A stretch of 64,000 nucleotides of DNA from positions 1 to 64,000 of the forward strand of contig CAIMWF010000040.1 of the NCBI GenBank assembly GCA_903845055.1, read 5' to 3'. The notes beneath the pieces were generated by a model. The model saw only the letters and a program-made list of their open reading frames with translations, had not been told where the DNA came from and searched no databases. Positions within the stretch are counted from its first letter, which is position 1; each line of letters starts with the position of its first letter. Source of the DNA: an uncultured Bacteroidales bacterium. GTDB taxonomy: Bacteria > Bacteroidota > Bacteroidia > Bacteroidales > FEN-979. Below are positions 60,128 through 64,000 of this stretch, piece after piece. A program made the position numbers and the translations under genes.

Positions 60128-61070
60128 ATACAAGCGTGACCCTCGTCCCCCCATTGTCAATCCCCAGCATGGTGGTCTTGGTGATGATGGTATCCTTTCC
60201 TGAATGTTCCACAAAATGAATGGCGGCCCGCACCTTTGGGCCCATGCTGCCTTCGGGGAATTGTCCCTCTTCGAGGTAGCGCTTGGCTTCGGCGATGGTC
60301 ATGCGGTCGAGCGACTGTTCCTGCGGCGTGTTGAAATTGATGCACACCTTGGGAACATCGGTGAGGATGAAGAACTTGTCGGCGTTGATCTGTGATGCAA
60401 GCAAAGCCGAGGCCAGGTCCTTGTCGATGACGGCATCGATCCCCTGCAATTTGTTGGGGGCCACGTAAAATACCGGGATGCCGCCGCCGCCCACGGCAAT
60501 GGCGATCTGCCCGCCGCGTGCAATTTTTTCAATGGTCTTTTTGTTGATGATCACCAGTGGCGTGGGCGATGCAACCACCTTGCGCCAGCCGCGCCCGCGC
60601 GGGTCTTCCTTGAAAAATGCGCCGGTTTCCTTCGCCATGGCATCGGCCTCCGCCTTTGAATAATAGGGTCCGACGGGCTTGGTCGGTTTTGTAAACGCGG
60701 GATCATCCTTGTTCACCAGCACCTGCGTGGTGATGGTGATGATGTCGCGCTCCATGTCGTGGATCTCCAGGACATTTTTAAGCTGCTGTTCAATAATGTA
60801 ACCGATGAAGCCCTGGGAATATGCGACGCAGATGTCGAGCGGCATCTCCGGGATCCCGAACATCTTGAAACCAGCCGAATTGGCAAGCATGATGTTCCCG
60901 ACCTGCGGACCGTTGCCATGGGTGATCACGATGTTGTATTCGCGTTTGAGCAGCTTCACCAGGCTCTCGGCCGTGGCGTTTGCATTTTCCTCCTGTTCGT
61001 CAATGGTTCCTTTCTGATCGCCGCGCAAAAGGGCGTTGCCTCCAAGGGCTACTACAGCAAGCTTTTTCAT
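60126..61070 (-). CDS. arcC: Carbamate kinase
   Basis: VVALGGNALLRGDQKGT; THGNGPQVGNIML; EDPRGRGWRKVVASP. Confidence 0.95.
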   Translation of the reverse strand: MKKLAVVALGGNALLRGDQKGTIDEQEENANATAESLVKLLKREYNIVITHGNGPQVGNIMLANSAGFKMFGIPEMPLDICVAYSQGFIGYIIEQQLKNVLEIHDMERDIITITTQVLVNKDDPAFTKPTKPVGPYYSKAEADAMAKETGAFFKEDPRGRGWRKVVASPTPLVIINKKTIEKIARGGQIAIAVGGGGIPVFYVAPNKLQGIDAVIDKDLASALLASQINADKFFILTDVPKVCINFNTPQEQSLDRMTIAEAKRYLEEGQFPEGSMGPKVRAAIHFVEHSGKDTIITKTTMLGIDNGGTRVTLV

Positions 61071-61136
61071 AGGTCGTAATTAATAAGGTGGCAAAAATAG
61101 AAAAAAATTCCGATCTTTAAGTACCTTCGCCCCCGG

Positions 61137-62039
61137 ATGAAAGCCCAGAAAAAAGCCTATTTCTATGCCTTCGCAGCCATCGGCTGCTGGTCGACCATCG
61201 GCTCGGCCTTCAAACTCACGCTGCGGGTCATGAGCCCGCTGGAACTCCTGTTTTACTCATCGTTCACAGCCTGTGTCGTTTTGTTGTCAATCCTGGTGGT
61301 GCAGGGCAAACTGCCTTTGCTGAAACAGGTCACGGCCCGTCAACTGGCGCATTCAGCCCTGCTGGGGCTGCTCAATCCGTTTCTTTACTACATCGTCCTG
61401 CTCAGGGGATACGACATCCTTCCCGCCCAGGAGGCCGGCACGCTGAATTATATCTGGCCGCTCATCCTGGTGTTGCTCTCCATCCCCATGCTGAAGCAGA
61501 AGATCAGCCTTATGAGCATTTTCGCCATCCTCACCAGTTTTGCCGGCATCCTGATCATCGCCAGCCACCGGGAGGCCGCGGTGCGTCCCGGCGGACCTGC
61601 ACAAACGGGCGCCCTGCTGCATGCCACCGGTGTGGCCCTTGCCGTGGGAAGCGCCTTTTTCTGGGCGCTCTACTGGATTCTCAACATCCGCGACCGCAGG
61701 GAAGCGGTGAGCAAACTTTTCCTGAACTTTTTCTTTGGATTCTTCTATACCGCTGTTGTCATGGCCCTTGCCGGGCATTACCGCCTTCCCCCCTGGCAGG
61801 GCATCGGGGGTGCCGTTTATATCGGCCTGTTCGAGATGGGCATCACTTTCGTGCTCTGGCTCAACGCGCTGAAACACTCTGTAACCACTGCAAAGGTCTC
61901 CAACCTCATCTACCTCTCCCCCTTCATCTCCCTGGTCATCATTCACTTCACCGTGGGCGAGACGATCTATCTCTCCACCATCGCAGGACTGGTTTTCCTG
62001 GTGACCGGGATCATATGGCAACAATACCTGAAGCATTAA
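61137..62039 (+). CDS. EamA/DMT-family transporter
   Basis: AYFYAFAAIGCWSTIGSAFKLTLRVMSPLELLFYSS; 10-TM pattern. Confidence 0.9.
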   Translation: MKAQKKAYFYAFAAIGCWSTIGSAFKLTLRVMSPLELLFYSSFTACVVLLSILVVQGKLPLLKQVTARQLAHSALLGLLNPFLYYIVLLRGYDILPAQEAGTLNYIWPLILVLLSIPMLKQKISLMSIFAILTSFAGILIIASHREAAVRPGGPAQTGALLHATGVALAVGSAFFWALYWILNIRDRREAVSKLFLNFFFGFFYTAVVMALAGHYRLPPWQGIGGAVYIGLFEMGITFVLWLNALKHSVTTAKVSNLIYLSPFISLVIIHFTVGETIYLSTIAGLVFLVTGIIWQQYLKH

Positions 62040-62190
62040 CAACGACCATCATGCCTTCCACCGGTCCAGGCTGCCCCCGGACCAGCTTTCCTGAACCTTC
62101 CATAATTACACATACGGTTACCCTGTATTTTTCCTTTGAATTGAAAAATGAAAGATGATTTTACATAAATTTGACTGATTCGGAGGTGAT

Positions 62191-62261
62191 TTTCTTGTCT
62201 TTCTATTATGTTCTCTTGTATTTCTCATGTGCCCTTATATTTCTCTTATAAAGTCTTGTAA
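62191..62261. repeat. Degenerate ~20 bp tandem repeat (cttgTATTTCTcaTGTgc-like)
   Basis: cttgtctttctattatgtt / ctcttgtatttctcatgtgc / ccttatatttctcttataaag. Confidence 0.55.
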
Positions 62262-62276
62262 TAGCGGATAAAAAGA

Positions 62277-62978
62277 ATGAATACCGCACTTCGTACTACA
62301 TGTTTGCATCAGGGTCATACGGTGATGATGTTGGCTGTGCTGTCATGCCTGGCCTGGGGATGCACGAAACACCGGGAAACCAACAGCCCGTTCATCGCAT
62401 CTTTCACGGCTACCATTAACAAGGCTGCATTTTCGTGTGTACAATCGGCCGGGTACCGCCTGACCGGGGGAGTAAGTTTCATGGATCATCTCAACGGCAC
62501 TGATTCAGCCGGGTTATCCCTGGAATCCTCTCTTCTGAAAACCAGGTTCGTACCCGACACCTCCAGGCAAAATACCGTGGCTGTCTTTGTTATCAGTCAC
62601 ATCCCCGACGACAGTCTCAGCCCCGGGGCAGTGGTTCCTGTCCCGGAACACACCTTCCGGAGAATTCTCTCTGTTGGGAAATACGGGTATACTTACATGC
62701 CCTCCGTCAAAGGTGGAATAATCGTGGCCTGGTATGACGCAAACGGAAAAAAATGGGCTACCGGGATTGACGACCAGGCGGATACCATCCCCGGCAGGCT
62801 GCCCGATTACACCCGGAATTATTTTACGGTAACATTCAGCCAGTCTGTGACCGTGGTTCCCGGAACTTACATTTACCGGCAGGAGGTTCACATGACCTTT
62901 AACTGCTGGGTTTATGATGGAGGGGGCGACAGCCTGCACATTGAAAATGCGAAATTCAATACCATCTTTTCCTATTGA
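62277..62978 (+). CDS. Hypothetical secreted lipoprotein
   Basis: Hydrophobic stretch ending LSCLAWGCTKHRE (lipobox-like); no family recognised. Confidence 0.6.
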   Translation: MNTALRTTCLHQGHTVMMLAVLSCLAWGCTKHRETNSPFIASFTATINKAAFSCVQSAGYRLTGGVSFMDHLNGTDSAGLSLESSLLKTRFVPDTSRQNTVAVFVISHIPDDSLSPGAVVPVPEHTFRRILSVGKYGYTYMPSVKGGIIVAWYDANGKKWATGIDDQADTIPGRLPDYTRNYFTVTFSQSVTVVPGTYIYRQEVHMTFNCWVYDGGGDSLHIENAKFNTIFSY

Positions 62979-63015
62979 CGGGTGACCGGGAAGCATTCAG
63001 CACAGGTTTCTGTGT

Positions 63016-63998
63016 CTACGCTTCCCGCTTCCGCAGGAAAGAGATGCCAAACCAGAGGATCCCCAGGATGACCAGGGTGGCGAGCGCATAAACCACGGCC
63101 GTAAACCATGACAGGTGCGGGATCATCGCACCATGGCCATTCATGGAGGTTCCGGATGGCATCATCAGCAGGGGGCCGGCAATGATCACGGCAAGGGCTG
63201 CCGCCGGGGCGATGATCTTCGGTACCAGTTCACCGGCCTGTCGCAGCATGCTTTTGGGTAATCCGAACGTTTTTACGTCGAACCTGCGCAGCCGCAGGCT
63301 GTTGGTCACCACGAAAATGGAGCTGAAGGCCATGGCTCCTGCCGCGAACATCGGACTGAAGAGACCGGAGGCGGCGATGGGTATCAGGGCGACATTATAG
63401 AAAAGGGCCCAGATGAGGTTCTGCACAATCGTCTGAAAAGTTCCGCGCGACAGGGAGATCGCGTACCCGACGCCGCGCAGGTCGCCGCTGATGAGGGTAA
63501 TCCCGGCTGCGGCCATGGCCACGTCGGTTCCTGTGCCGATGGCAATGCCCACATCCGCCTGTGCGAGGGCGGGCGCATCGTTGATGCCGTCGCCGACCAT
63601 GGCCACGATGCTTCCGGGTGCTCCGCCCGTGAGTCCCGCCTGCATGTTCCTGATGGCATCGGCCTTTCCCCCCGGCAATACTTCTGCAATGACCCGGGTG
63701 ATGCCGACCTGTTGCGCAATGGCCCCGGCGGCATTGCTGTTGTCTCCCGTGATCATCACCACCTCCAGCCCGAGTTTCTGCATTGCTGCGATGGCCTCCC
63801 CCGAACCGGGTTTGACGGTGTCGGCAACGGCGATCACGCCGATGACCAGTGGTTTGCCGGCAGCCATCGTTTTCTCATCCGTTCCGGGGAGGGTCTCTTT
63901 TCCAACCGCAACGATCATCACGGTCTTTCCACCTTCCTGAAGTTTTGTTATTGTTCCGGCAACCCCTGTCGTGTCGATCCCTTCAAGGCTCATCATCC
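63016..63998 (-). CDS. Heavy-metal (copper-type) P1B-ATPase, C-terminal part (truncated by window edge)
   Basis: [51 protein letters not shown]. Confidence 0.93.
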   Translation of the reverse strand, partial: MMSLEGIDTTGVAGTITKLQEGGKTVMIVAVGKETLPGTDEKTMAAGKPLVIGVIAVADTVKPGSGEAIAAMQKLGLEVVMITGDNSNAAGAIAQQVGITRVIAEVLPGGKADAIRNMQAGLTGGAPGSIVAMVGDGINDAPALAQADVGIAIGTGTDVAMAAAGITLISGDLRGVGYAISLSRGTFQTIVQNLIWALFYNVALIPIAASGLFSPMFAAGAMAFSSIFVVTNSLRLRRFDVKTFGLPKSMLRQAGELVPKIIAPAAALAVIIAGPLLMMPSGTSMNGHGAMIPHLSWFTAVVYALATLVILGILWFGISFLRKREA

Positions 63999-64000
63999 TC

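Noticed and set aside
57110-62039. Two EamA transporters flanking hydG/arcC as a duplicated cassette border
   Set aside because: The proteins are not closely similar, and DMT transporters are common; no DNA-level duplication seen.

Overview
This 64 kb window is chromosomal sequence from a Bacteroidota (Bacteroidales-like) genome. The assignment rests on T9SS sorting domains, CHU_C-type C-termini, TAnnTTTG promoters and a short RpoD without region 1.1. Housekeeping genes dominate: dinB, recA, nth, clpB, recR, glmM, aroE, rpsO-pnp, rpoD, rpe, ligA, ugd/uxs/rfbD and pgm. I saw no rRNA, tRNA, CRISPR array, transposase or prophage. Two accessory-looking regions stand out. (1) About 27.5-35 kb holds a redox locus: a heme-b-like membrane protein, a membrane-anchored ferredoxin/FAD/NAD(P) oxidoreductase, two giant multiheme c-type cytochromes (20 CXXCH, and 24 CXXCH plus one CX3CH) and an outer-membrane beta-barrel. 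It looks like an envelope-spanning electron conduit. (2) About 57-60 kb holds EamA, hydG and two tandem TM1266-like regulators without hydE, hydF or hydA. The most unusual non-coding signal is a set of 7-8 bp short-tandem-repeat families (GGTAGCGA, AAATCGT, AGGCAAT, GTGACGA, CCCCAAAT). They occur only at gene borders, combine into composite islands with a fixed internal orientation, and abut start or stop codons. In at least three genes the repeat itself supplies the stop codon. Two near-identical ~57 bp composite islands bracket the hydG segment in inverted orientation. Another inverted repeat pair brackets a four-helix-bundle gene that separates dinB from a LexA-like regulator. All calls come from reading the sequence and supplied ORFs; no database search was run.
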